Source: Euryarchaeota archaeon UBA40
GTDB taxonomy: Archaea > Thermoplasmatota > Poseidoniia > Poseidoniales > Thalassarchaeaceae
Assembly: GCA_002506875.1 (NCBI GenBank)
Contig: DAYJ01000098.1
Span: 1-26,449 of the forward strand
DNA length: 26,449 bases
Direction: 5' to 3'
Part shown: piece after piece, positions 7,077 through 15,433 of the stretch
Position numbering within the stretch: the stretch's first letter is position 1
Layout: every line of letters starts with the position of its first letter
Notes under the pieces: generated by a model
The model's database searches: none
What the model saw: only the letters and a program-made list of their open reading frames with translations
Told to the model about the DNA's origin: nothing
Position numbers and translations under genes: made by a program

Positions 7077-7140
7077 CCATGCATCAATGTGCCCAAGAAT
7101 GCTCCGAAGCACCTTTGCGTTCGATGCCGTCCATGCATCA
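7077..7140. repeat. 10-bp direct repeat in divergent intergenic region
   Basis: CCATGCATCA occurs at 7077-7086 and again at 7131-7140, 54 bp apart. Both copies lie in the 81-bp spacer between the FAD oxidoreductase start (7058) and the moaE start (7140); the second copy runs into the moaE ATG. The core ATGCAT is palindromic. Two such copies in so short a spacer would rarely arise by chance, so a regulator site is possible. No clear TATA box or Shine-Dalgarno was seen for either gene. Confidence 0.4.
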
Positions 7141-7565
7141 TGGCCGAGCGGGTGGTAATCCATGTTGAGGCCGATTATCTTGATTCAGATGCTCTCAGAT
7201 CTAAACTCGATTTGTCTGGTTGTGGTGGCGTAGTGTCCTTCCTAGGGATTACACGAGGAGTGGAAGACGGGATGGAGGTTCATGCGCTTGAATTCGATGC
7301 TTGGGAAGAGCGCCTTCCTACGGTTCTGAATGATCTTGTCCTAGAGTCAGTGAATCGTTTCGGTGTACTCGCGGTTGCTATAGCGCATCGCATCGGTCGT
7401 GTCGGAGTAGGTGAACCGATTGTGTCGATTCATGTCGGTTCTGCACATCGTAAGGAGGCCTTTGAGGCCTGTTCATGGCTTATCGATTCCCTCAAGAAAC
7501 AGGCCCCTTTGTGGAAGAAGGAGATTCGAGAGGATGGGACGCATTGGAAGGAGGGATTGGGATGA
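7140..7565 (+). CDS. moaE: Molybdopterin synthase catalytic subunit
   Basis: The 141-residue protein is the large subunit of molybdopterin synthase. It uses the thiocarboxylate of MoaD to convert precursor Z (cPMP) into molybdopterin. Family features are VVSFLGITRGVEDG near the N-terminus, LEFDAWEE, IAHRIGRVGVGEP and the C-terminal stretch RKEAFEACSWLIDSLKKQAP followed by LWKKE, which holds the conserved active-site lysines. The ATG at 7140 is chosen because the open frame upstream carries unrelated sequence antisense to the neighbouring gene. The gene overlaps moaC by ATGA, so the two are translationally coupled. No moaD or moaA lies in the window. Confidence 0.93.
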   Translation: MAERVVIHVEADYLDSDALRSKLDLSGCGGVVSFLGITRGVEDGMEVHALEFDAWEERLPTVLNDLVLESVNRFGVLAVAIAHRIGRVGVGEPIVSIHVGSAHRKEAFEACSWLIDSLKKQAPLWKKEIREDGTHWKEGLG

Positions 7566-8023
7566 CTGAGAAGGGCATTGATGGCATAATTCCTGTAGGA
7601 CACAAGCCCATTATCGAGCGTTATGCTCAGGCTGAGGGCCGGCTACGTCTTGGTTCGGAAAGTATCGCTGCTATCCATCAAGGACTTGTGTCGAAGGGAG
7701 ATGTATTGGAAGCGAGTACCGTAGCTGCCATTCAAGCGGCTAAAGAGACCCCACGTGCGATTCCCCATTGCCATCCCATTCCGCTGGAGAGTTGCCGAGT
7801 TGAGTGGGATTGGGAAGAATCCGACCTGATATGTCGAGTTAGTGTGTCTGCCCATTGGAAGACCGGCGTAGAGATGGAGGCACTTTGTGCTGTGACTACC
7901 GGGTTACTCTGCGCACTCGATATGGTGAAGTCCTTCGAGAAGGATGATGATGGTCAGTATCCATCTACTCGAATCCATGGAGTTCGAGTTCTGGAGAAGC
8001 GTAAATCCGATGGTGAGGTTTAG
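7562..8023 (+). CDS. moaC: Cyclic pyranopterin monophosphate synthase
   Basis: The 153-residue enzyme converts the MoaA product 3',8-cyclo-dihydro-GTP into cyclic pyranopterin monophosphate, an early step of molybdenum cofactor synthesis. Motifs seen are the active-site lysine in AAKETPRAIPHCHPIPLES (Lys61 with His69 and His71), the TGVEMEAL segment (101-108) and the DMVKSFEKDDDG stretch with Asp120 and Lys123, matching the catalytic Asp/Lys pair of bacterial MoaC. Length is normal. The ATG at 7562 overlaps the moaE stop by four bases. The gene ends 24 nt before the fructose bisphosphatase gene. Confidence 0.95.
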   Translation: MTEKGIDGIIPVGHKPIIERYAQAEGRLRLGSESIAAIHQGLVSKGDVLEASTVAAIQAAKETPRAIPHCHPIPLESCRVEWDWEESDLICRVSVSAHWKTGVEMEALCAVTTGLLCALDMVKSFEKDDDGQYPSTRIHGVRVLEKRKSDGEV

Positions 8024-8047
8024 ACACCTAATCCTCTACGAGCCACC

Positions 8048-9001
8048 ATGAAGCGCACCGCCGATCTGGCTGAGTCCTTCCTGAGAGCAACTGAAGCCGC
8101 TGCCATTGCTGCAGCTGATTGGCGTGGCCGAGGAGAGGGGAAAATAGCAGATGGTGCCGCGGTAGAAGCTATGCGTGCGGTATTCGACACAGTTCCTTTC
8201 GACGGTCGTGTTGCAATTGGTGAAGGGGAGCGTGATGATGCACCCATGCTTTGGATTGGGGAACCACTCGGCAACCGACAGGGGGACTCTGATGCGCTGA
8301 GTATCGATATTGCAGTTGATCCTCTTGAGTGTACTAACCATTGTGCTAAGGATTCACCTAACGCAATCGCAGTCCTTGCAGCCGCTCCTCGCGGAACTCT
8401 ACTCCATGCACCTGACTGCTACATGGACAAGATTGCCGGTCCTGCTGAACTTGCAGGAAAGATTTCTCTTGAAGCTGATGTTGCTTACAATATTGAAGCG
8501 GCTTCGCAGGCGCTAGACAAACCGGTTCGTGATCTTTTGACAGTAGTCATGGATCGTCCTCGTCATGAGAATCTCATTCGTGAGCTTCGAGATTTGGATG
8601 TAAAGGTCCGTTTGATTGGCGATGGTGATGTGTCTGCGGCTCTCGATGCTGCGAATCCAGATTCCGAGGTTGACATGCTGATTGGTATTGGTGCCGCCCC
8701 GGAAGGCGTCATTACCGCTACAGCATTACGTGGCTTAGGAGCTCATTTTGAGGGGCAACTTGTGTTCAAGAATGATGGTCATCGAGAACGTGCGGAGGAT
8801 ATGATAGATGGCGATATCGAGCGTATATGGCAGCGGGATGATCTTTGCACATCTGATGATGCAATCTTCGTTGCGAGTGGTGTATGCAGCGGTTATCTTC
8901 CTGGTGTAGAGTTTCTACCCGGGCACACTGCCGTTCATAGCGAGATTATCGATGTCCTGCAAGGAACTCGCCGATTCGTGAGCAATGACTACCCTCGTTG
9001 A
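8048..9001 (+). CDS. glpX: Class II (GlpX-type) fructose-1,6-bisphosphatase
   Basis: The 317-residue enzyme should hydrolyse fructose 1,6-bisphosphate to fructose 6-phosphate in gluconeogenesis. GlpX signatures are the N-terminal KIADGAAVEAMR (Asp35), VAIGEGERDDAPMLWIGE (Glu59) and the metal-binding SIDIAVDPLE (about 85-94). Further on are IAGPAELAGKISLEA and MLIGIGAAPEGVITATAL. In most GlpX proteins DP(I/L)EGT is seen; here the Gly after Glu is Cys (DPLECTNHC), an oddity. The gene sits 24 nt after moaC and about 50 nt before the class I aldolase gene that makes its substrate, which supports the pairing. Many archaea instead use a bifunctional FBP aldolase/phosphatase. Confidence 0.9.
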   Translation: MKRTADLAESFLRATEAAAIAAADWRGRGEGKIADGAAVEAMRAVFDTVPFDGRVAIGEGERDDAPMLWIGEPLGNRQGDSDALSIDIAVDPLECTNHCAKDSPNAIAVLAAAPRGTLLHAPDCYMDKIAGPAELAGKISLEADVAYNIEAASQALDKPVRDLLTVVMDRPRHENLIRELRDLDVKVRLIGDGDVSAALDAANPDSEVDMLIGIGAAPEGVITATALRGLGAHFEGQLVFKNDGHRERAEDMIDGDIERIWQRDDLCTSDDAIFVASGVCSGYLPGVEFLPGHTAVHSEIIDVLQGTRRFVSNDYPR

Positions 9002-9049
9002 GAATACTCTGTGCGAACTCTTCAAGGACTGTTAGAGGGTGCTTTGGCC

Positions 9050-10063
9050 ATGGACACAGCGCTCCTTGAATCAACAGCGAACTTCCTCGTGGGACCCGGA
9101 CGAGGCATCCTCGCGGCAGATGAATCCAATGGCACCATGACGAAGAGACTCGAAGCAGTTGGGGTAGAATCTTCATCGGAAACACGGCGAGAGTACCGTG
9201 CTAATTTGTTCGCTATGCCAACGATGGCGAAAGCAATCAGTGGTGTGATTCTCTACGATGAAACCATCCGCCAGAATGCAGTTGACGGCACCTCAATCCC
9301 TGATTATCTACATGCTCGCGACATCATGCCTGGCATCAAAGTGGATACTGGAGCCAAACCACTCGCTTGTAATGATGGTGAGACTGTTACAGAGGGTCTC
9401 GATGGTTTACGGGATCGCTGTATGGAGTATTTCCAGATGGGTGCCCGATTCGCTAAGTGGAGAGCTGTAATCCGCATTGATGATGGCATGCCTTCAGATG
9501 CTTGTATATCCACTAACGCTCATGCTCTCGCACGTTATGCTGCCATCTGTCAAGAACAAGGGCTCGTCCCAATTATCGAACCCGAGGTCTTGATGGAGGG
9601 AAATCATGATGCTCAACGATGCTTCGATATCACCGCGACTGTCCTTGATGCTACATGGGAAGCTTGCGCGGTTCAGGGTGTTCATCTTCCTGGTGCACTT
9701 CTGAAGCCTAACATGATTCTTCCAGGTAAGGCACATGCCGTCCGTAGCGATGTGGATACATGTGCTAGGATGACAATTGATCTTCTCCACAACCATGTCC
9801 CTCACGAAATCCCTGGTGTTGTTTTCTTGTCTGGCGGACAAACCGAGGTCGAAGCTACAGCGCATCTCAACGCGATGAACAACATGGGACCTCATCCGTT
9901 CCAATTGTCTTACTCTTATGGTCGGGCACTCCAATCATCAGCCCTGAAAACATGGGCGGAGAATCGCGACGATGTAGGCCAATCTCACGAAGTGTTTGCT
10001 CATCGATGCGAGATGGCTCATCTTGCCCGTTCAGGCTCCTGGTCTACAGATCTAGAGGTATGA
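9050..10063 (+). CDS. Class I fructose-bisphosphate aldolase (eukaryote/bacterial glycolytic type)
   Basis: The 337-residue Schiff-base aldolase interconverts fructose 1,6-bisphosphate with dihydroxyacetone phosphate and glyceraldehyde 3-phosphate. It belongs to the classical family of animal aldolase, not the archaeal DhnA type. Conserved segments are GRGILAADESNGTMTKRLE (Asp25), GIKVD (Lys97), FAKWRAV (Lys136), PIIEPEVLMEG (Glu177), and the Schiff-base Lys219 in LLKPNMILPGK, then VVFLSGGQTEVEAT. The ATG at 9050 fits the family start and has GAGGGT ten bases upstream. An in-frame GTG at 9011 would add 13 residues with no family match. The gene lies 6 nt before the exonuclease III gene. Confidence 0.92.
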   Translation: MDTALLESTANFLVGPGRGILAADESNGTMTKRLEAVGVESSSETRREYRANLFAMPTMAKAISGVILYDETIRQNAVDGTSIPDYLHARDIMPGIKVDTGAKPLACNDGETVTEGLDGLRDRCMEYFQMGARFAKWRAVIRIDDGMPSDACISTNAHALARYAAICQEQGLVPIIEPEVLMEGNHDAQRCFDITATVLDATWEACAVQGVHLPGALLKPNMILPGKAHAVRSDVDTCARMTIDLLHNHVPHEIPGVVFLSGGQTEVEATAHLNAMNNMGPHPFQLSYSYGRALQSSALKTWAENRDDVGQSHEVFAHRCEMAHLARSGSWSTDLEV

Positions 10064-10069
10064 GCATTC

Positions 10070-10849
10070 ATGCGCATCGTCTCTTGGAATCTTAATGGAA
10101 TCCGTGCAGCAATCCGGAAGGGATTGGATCTTTTCATTCATGAATTAGATGCGGATATTTGGCTTTTCCAAGAGGTTCGTGCTCTTCCTGAGCAACTCCC
10201 CAAGGATTGGACACCTCCCTCTGATATGCAGGTGGAATGGCATCCTGCGGAGAAAAAAGGCTACTCAGGTGTTGCGACTTGGGGCCGGGGGGTATTCACA
10301 ACCATTGGAAAAGGCATGGGGTGCGGAGATGATCCAGAGGATTTGGAAGGTCGTATACTTGTTACGCAGCATAATGGGATTAGATGCATAAACACGTATC
10401 TACCAAGTGGTTCATCGAAAATCGAACGACAGTTATACAAGGAGAAATGGATGAATGATTGGGCTGAATGGTTAGAATCTGAACTTGTCAGCGAGGAGCC
10501 TGTAATCGTCGCGGGCGACTTGAATATCGCTCATGAGGAAATCGATATTTGGAACGCTCGCGGAAATATGATGTCATCAGGCTTCCTTCCTCAGGAACGG
10601 GAATGGTTCAGTAGTCTTCTTGGAAATGGTTGGCATGATCTCTGTCGTGAACATTGGGGGCCAGTCCAAGGCCCCTATTCTTGGTGGTCAAACCGGGGAC
10701 GAGCACGGGAAGACAACAAGGGTTGGCGCATCGACTACATACTAGGAAACGATGCTGCGAAGGCACGATTCAAGGATGCACGCATTGTGAGGGCAGGAGG
10801 CCTCCAGGTATCTGACCATGCGCCTGTAGTTGTTGACTTTGATATCTAA
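10070..10849 (+). CDS. xthA: Exodeoxyribonuclease III / AP endonuclease
   Basis: The 259-residue enzyme of the Mg-dependent endonuclease/exonuclease/phosphatase fold cleaves DNA at abasic sites in base excision repair and removes 3' blocks. Catalytic motifs are all present: SWNLNGIRAA (Asn7), LFQEVRALPE (Glu35), INTYLPSG (Tyr109), VAGDLNIAH (Asp150, Asn152), WRIDYILG, and the terminal SDHAPVVVDF (Asp249, His250). Length matches family members of about 255-270 residues. The start is six bases after the aldolase stop, so it is probably cotranscribed. It ends with zero bases to the stop of the opposing 582-residue membrane-protein gene. Confidence 0.95.
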   Translation: MRIVSWNLNGIRAAIRKGLDLFIHELDADIWLFQEVRALPEQLPKDWTPPSDMQVEWHPAEKKGYSGVATWGRGVFTTIGKGMGCGDDPEDLEGRILVTQHNGIRCINTYLPSGSSKIERQLYKEKWMNDWAEWLESELVSEEPVIVAGDLNIAHEEIDIWNARGNMMSSGFLPQEREWFSSLLGNGWHDLCREHWGPVQGPYSWWSNRGRAREDNKGWRIDYILGNDAAKARFKDARIVRAGGLQVSDHAPVVVDFDI

Positions 10850-12598
10850 TCAGACTCGTCGTCGTAACCTTTCCATCCGTCCATCTGCGTCACCTAGTGC
10901 GTCAAGACATCTAGGGACATCGGCTACTTCGTAGGCCTCCTTCACACTAGCGACTGCGGCTTCACATTCCAATCGTTCTGAATCATCAGGGCCAATTCCT
11001 GTCTTTTGTAGACGATTCCTCAGATCTTTCCATTCATCGAGTAGGAATTCAAGGAGTTCTGTAGCATCTTCTATCGCGGCGGTACGCGCATCGAGTTCCT
11101 TTGTTAATTCATCCATAGACTCTGCGGCAGCCCTCCAAGACCCATTCTTTGTACCTTCAAGGATTTGCCCTAATTTTGTTTCCCAATTTTCTTCATCGGA
11201 CCAACCGATCCATCGCTTGCGTAGGGTTTTGCGTTGCCGTAGTGATCGTTGGACACTCGCCTTAGCTTCCTCAGTAGCCTCAATCTCCCTTCGGATGGAA
11301 TCTGCCAGTCCTCGTGCAAGAGAACCATCGCCTGCATCTAGTGCTTCTTCTGCACGATTGAGCATTTCCTCCCAGAGCGTGATATCGAGACCATCAGTTC
11401 GTGCGAGCAGGTCTTTTGCGTCTTGGACAGCTTCAGAGGCTGCTTCCATGGCTTCACCGAGATTGCTAACATGTGTAGGGATAGCCAGTGCGATAGTCAA
11501 TGCATCTCCTGGTTCTTCCGCATCCATCGCATCCTGTGCCGCTTGTAGAAGCGTATTCATCCGATCCAAATCGGTTCCAGTCAACCCTTCCATGGATTTT
11601 TTTGCTTCATGCATTGCTTTCTCTGCATTTGCCCAGTTTGCGATGATGTCTTGCGCTCGATTTTTTGCGCGCCGATACAACATCTCTCCGTCGCGTAGAC
11701 TACCAAGTTCAACCTCTCTTCGCCCTTGTTCTAGGGCCTTCATAGGTCGTTCAGCGAGAGGTGCGATTTCTTCAGCTTCCTTGACGAATGTTGCGGCATC
11801 CTCCTCAATTACCGTTATGTCTTCGGAGAAACTCAGGATGCGTTCAAGGTCATCTTCCGCTTGTCGGAGAAGATGCATCCCCTCATCGTGATCGGTCCAA
11901 CCAACTTCGTTTGCCTTGGAGAGAAGAGATATTGCCTGATCGATGATGATACCGGAAGCTCGCACCTCGAGGAGACGAAGTTCAAGGGTCTCGTATCTAT
12001 CTTTGAAGGCGCGTCTTTGTGTTCGGTCATCCTTGCCAAGTCGGAGATCGAAGCCGAATACGAAACCAGCGAACACCAGGGCAACTAGATACATCGCGAT
12101 TTCTTTTTCAGGAATTTCAGCGATACACCATGCAGATGCGATACCTAGTCCAAGTAATCGTGTCATGGCTCGATATCGGACAACTTCGGATCGAGCCTCT
12201 TGTCCGAAAATTATCGTGTTTGAAACCATCAGGATTGCCCCGGAAAACATCCATCCTATGCCTGCGAATTGGCCATCTTGGTGTTGGGATTCGATTGCAT
12301 GAAACAATCCTGCAACTATGAGGACAGGGCCAAGCATACCGCTTATAGTGCCAATTCGAGATCTCTGGTTAGGTCCAAAATCAACTAGATCTGCAACGAG
12401 GAGAGAGCATCCTAGAAGAGCGAATAGGGGTACGAAACCATTGGACTCAGCATCCCCTGATAGTGTTGGAAAGGCTAGGTATGCACCGAGAGCAACTAAT
12501 GCAAGTGTGGTAATCAATCCGATGCCATCTACGGGTCGTCGCCAAGCAGAGAGAGCTTGCTGAATACGCAACTCCTTGGAGTCCACCTCTCCCTCCAT
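10850..12598 (-). CDS. Six-helix membrane protein with long cytoplasmic helical domain
   Basis: I do not recognise a named family in this 582-residue protein. Residues 1-24 are polar. Six hydrophobic helices follow at about 25-44, 54-73, 82-101, 112-131, 147-161 and 168-187. The remaining nearly 400 residues are highly charged, Ala/Glu/Arg rich and predicted helical, with repeated segments such as LLRQAEDDLERILSF and LARTDGLDITLWEEMLNRAE, suggesting coiled coils or helical repeats. It lies 39 nt after the 931-residue surface protein and is likely in the same unit. The start is not certain: the ATG at 12598 lacks a well-spaced Shine-Dalgarno, while a GGAGGA occurs about 20 nt upstream. The function may be structural or a membrane-tethered scaffold. 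Confidence 0.85.
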   Translation of the reverse strand: MEGEVDSKELRIQQALSAWRRPVDGIGLITTLALVALGAYLAFPTLSGDAESNGFVPLFALLGCSLLVADLVDFGPNQRSRIGTISGMLGPVLIVAGLFHAIESQHQDGQFAGIGWMFSGAILMVSNTIIFGQEARSEVVRYRAMTRLLGLGIASAWCIAEIPEKEIAMYLVALVFAGFVFGFDLRLGKDDRTQRRAFKDRYETLELRLLEVRASGIIIDQAISLLSKANEVGWTDHDEGMHLLRQAEDDLERILSFSEDITVIEEDAATFVKEAEEIAPLAERPMKALEQGRREVELGSLRDGEMLYRRAKNRAQDIIANWANAEKAMHEAKKSMEGLTGTDLDRMNTLLQAAQDAMDAEEPGDALTIALAIPTHVSNLGEAMEAASEAVQDAKDLLARTDGLDITLWEEMLNRAEEALDAGDGSLARGLADSIRREIEATEEAKASVQRSLRQRKTLRKRWIGWSDEENWETKLGQILEGTKNGSWRAAAESMDELTKELDARTAAIEDATELLEFLLDEWKDLRNRLQKTGIGPDDSERLECEAAVASVKEAYEVADVPRCLDALGDADGRMERLRRRV

Positions 12599-12637
12599 GA
12601 ATTCAGGGATGCGTTATCCTCCATGAATCGACCGGAT

Positions 12638-15433
12638 TCATGGGCGTCCAAAACGTCGATCAAAGAGGACACCTGCGGTGTACGCGATTAGCATAATCCA
12701 AATGATCATCTTAGCCGTTTCTCGCCAAGCTGGCTCCACTATGGGGCCTGCGCTGGCTATACTCTCGATTTCTCCATCTTTGATCCATTCAACAACAATA
12801 CTCTGTGTTCCACTAGGGAGGTCCTCGAATCCAAGGCTAAGTGTAAGGGTACCTTCTGAATCGATTGTTGCGGCTGGAAGGGTGCCATTATCACATGAAT
12901 TTGCCATGCAGACGCTTACCTCCTGAGAATCTGCACCCATGTTCGCAATAACAATCCGGACAGTCGCGGGTTGTCCACTCACGCCTCCATCGACAATCAT
13001 TACATCCTCAATTCTCGGTAGGAACGTACCGGAAGGATGGATTTCCACGATGGAAGAATGACTTCCGATGTTGCCCGCCCGGTCCGTACCAGTTACGACA
13101 AGGGTATGTCTTCCGCGATTGAGCCCATTTATTGGGAATCTCTCCGCATCCTCCCATGATGCGTTCTCAAAGAGAAGTATTCCATTGATTGAAGCGGACC
13201 AAATTACGGCATCAATAGGGTCCAGATCATCGAATGATTCAGACATATCAATCTCGATTGTCGACTCCATTTTGGCAGTATTTGTCGAGCCTATTGGTAT
13301 TCCATCAACGAGAATCGAAGGTCTCGGAACCGGACCAAAGAGATCGAGGGAAGTTACAGACCATTCCTTCACCATGGTGTTCCCCACTGAGTCAGAAATC
13401 TCCAGCTTTAGCCATCGAACAGCAGGGTCCCGCTCTTTATGACGTTCTTCAATCGTCATGTGCATGCCGTTGATATGATCGCCCTGTGGCCACATCTCAG
13501 CGAAGTAGAGACGATTTCCAGCCATCCGATTCCATCCGTCGCTTCGGTTTGAGGTCAGGATGATTTGGGTTGTTTCCCCATTTGTATCGTTCGCGTGGAT
13601 GTCGACGATGATGGTGCTCGTAGCATTAATCGATACTGCATCCATAAATTCGATTTCATGCAGAATTTGTGCCCAGTAGGATGGATGATCTTCGAGCATT
13701 ACAATCTCCCAATTAGGTGGAGTGGAATCGAGGGTTAGGTCATGAGTTAGATCGGTTCGATTACCATGGGAATCGGTACAGGTAGCTTGGATTAGCACGT
13801 CTTCTCCTTCCGATTGCTCTGCAGAATCAAAGGTAATGGAGAAGTTTGCTCCGTTGTGAGCACCAGTAAAACCGTCTCCAATAATCTGCCATTGCATCTG
13901 GACGTCGCCTGGACTTGAATCGGTACAAGTCATATTCTGCTCGATGGGCCCTCCAAGGCGAGCATAGTTGTTTGATAACCCGGTACCGTTGATTGAAACC
14001 TCTGGTGCCTCATTCTCTGCGATAACAATGAGGACCTCTCCAGTTACATCCATCGAGGAGCGTTGGACAGTGACCTGATTCCCATTTGCCAAAATATGAT
14101 TCGATTGTGGGCTTTGTCGCATTTCCCATTCATCGGGTAGAGTTATGCCCAAGTCGATACCATCGCGAGCATCGCCTCGGAACGGTACAGCCAATCTTCT
14201 ACTCACATCAGTATCGCTTTCTCCCCCAATTTGGCCGGATTCTGACCACCCCCAGCTGACTCCATCGTCGAGAACCCCTGGTGATGAAGGCTCAATCCAA
14301 GCATCCGTAGGAGATATTGGAGGATATGCAAGCATCGTTCTATCATCTAGTATACAACAGCCCACATGACTCCCATTCCACCATTTCAAATCATGGAGCA
14401 TGTTACTGAATGAAGAGAACTCAGCGCCCTGGACAATACCGTCCCAATCACCGTGAAATCGATCAATTTGGATTCCAATTCCAGAGGTGATGGCAGGGAG
14501 AGACCCGTGGCCAACAAGGGAATCAAATCGATGATTTGCAGAGAAGTCGGCCTCGATAGCTGTATTCGGATTGAGTGGGGAATTAGCGAAGATGAGTGAT
14601 GCAGATCCTGACGGTAGGTTACGTGTGTCCATGGTGGAATCTAGCCATGATTCAATGTCTTCGAAGAGTGCATCATCGATTATATGGGAATGAGCTTCGA
14701 TTTCTCCATTATCGAGTCGCCAGAGGTGCCATTCACCACCACTTATTCTCGGCATAAGGTGGTCTATGGTCCCATTTATCTCGATAATCTCAGACCAACC
14801 ACTGGGAGAATGCCGAATCAGTATGGAACCGTTCCAATACGAATTACTAGCCATTAAGCGGAGATTACCGATTGCCATCACGTCAATCTCGTTTTCTCCA
14901 TTCCATTCAGTTAGCTGAATCTGTTCTCCATCACGTATTTCGATCCAACCTTTCGAAGCATTCGGGAGATGAATTGAATCGTCAACAATCGGATTTACTT
15001 GCCACCCAATGGTCCGATTTGTGAGGGTGCGAATCACTGTTGCCTGCCCGACTCCAGTCAAGTTAACCTGATCTTCAGTGAGGATTTCGACGTCTACGAT
15101 GATGGTATTTGTTCCGTTGGGTTGGATGACCTCGGATCGCTCAATGTGTAAATCACTAGTAGATATCTCAGGGCGAAAGGACTCTGATGATGTCCAATCA
15201 ATGGAATATGTTGTACCCTGTACATCGGTTACTGCTGATAGAACTCTTCCAGACCATGGGTCGATGAGTTGAATCGTTATATCTTCTACAGGGTAAGGAT
15301 TTCCTGATGAATCAATGAATCTAAACTCAATCCCTGAGGTTTCAGGCACCTCTGCTCCATGAAGAGGAGTACTTGAGAGAACCAATACGAAGAGGACAAG
15401 GAGTGTGTGTAAGCGAAAGGGATTCACCCCCAT
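12638..15433 (-). CDS. Large secreted, membrane-anchored surface protein with Ig-like domains
   Basis: The 931-residue protein starts with a signal peptide (RLHTLLVLFVLVLSSTPLHG, cleavage likely near residue 27) and ends with one hydrophobic helix (about 908-924) followed by DRRFGRP, so nearly all of it should face outside. Beta-rich domains are suggested in the middle, with cysteines in CTDSSPGD and TCTDSHGN of an Ig/PKD-like unit and a CARDB-like unit at about 805-898 with two cysteines. There are at least a dozen N-x-S/T sequons, fitting an N-glycosylated archaeal surface protein. The start overlaps the end of the upstream GHMP kinase gene by 10 nt. The ligand or role is unknown; an S-layer-associated or adhesion function is inference. 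Confidence 0.88.
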   Translation of the reverse strand: MGVNPFRLHTLLVLFVLVLSSTPLHGAEVPETSGIEFRFIDSSGNPYPVEDITIQLIDPWSGRVLSAVTDVQGTTYSIDWTSSESFRPEISTSDLHIERSEVIQPNGTNTIIVDVEILTEDQVNLTGVGQATVIRTLTNRTIGWQVNPIVDDSIHLPNASKGWIEIRDGEQIQLTEWNGENEIDVMAIGNLRLMASNSYWNGSILIRHSPSGWSEIIEINGTIDHLMPRISGGEWHLWRLDNGEIEAHSHIIDDALFEDIESWLDSTMDTRNLPSGSASLIFANSPLNPNTAIEADFSANHRFDSLVGHGSLPAITSGIGIQIDRFHGDWDGIVQGAEFSSFSNMLHDLKWWNGSHVGCCILDDRTMLAYPPISPTDAWIEPSSPGVLDDGVSWGWSESGQIGGESDTDVSRRLAVPFRGDARDGIDLGITLPDEWEMRQSPQSNHILANGNQVTVQRSSMDVTGEVLIVIAENEAPEVSINGTGLSNNYARLGGPIEQNMTCTDSSPGDVQMQWQIIGDGFTGAHNGANFSITFDSAEQSEGEDVLIQATCTDSHGNRTDLTHDLTLDSTPPNWEIVMLEDHPSYWAQILHEIEFMDAVSINATSTIIVDIHANDTNGETTQIILTSNRSDGWNRMAGNRLYFAEMWPQGDHINGMHMTIEERHKERDPAVRWLKLEISDSVGNTMVKEWSVTSLDLFGPVPRPSILVDGIPIGSTNTAKMESTIEIDMSESFDDLDPIDAVIWSASINGILLFENASWEDAERFPINGLNRGRHTLVVTGTDRAGNIGSHSSIVEIHPSGTFLPRIEDVMIVDGGVSGQPATVRIVIANMGADSQEVSVCMANSCDNGTLPAATIDSEGTLTLSLGFEDLPSGTQSIVVEWIKDGEIESIASAGPIVEPAWRETAKMIIWIMLIAYTAGVLFDRRFGRP

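Noticed and set aside
6897..7139. 81-codon upstream extension of moaE
   Set aside because: It is antisense to the N-terminus of the FAD oxidoreductase and has no MoaE sequence; the family start fits the ATG at 7140.
11217..11891. 224-residue open frame antisense to the membrane coiled-coil protein gene
   Set aside because: Low-complexity Ser/Ala/Arg translation that mirrors the Glu/Ala/Arg-rich helical gene on the other strand; no start signal.
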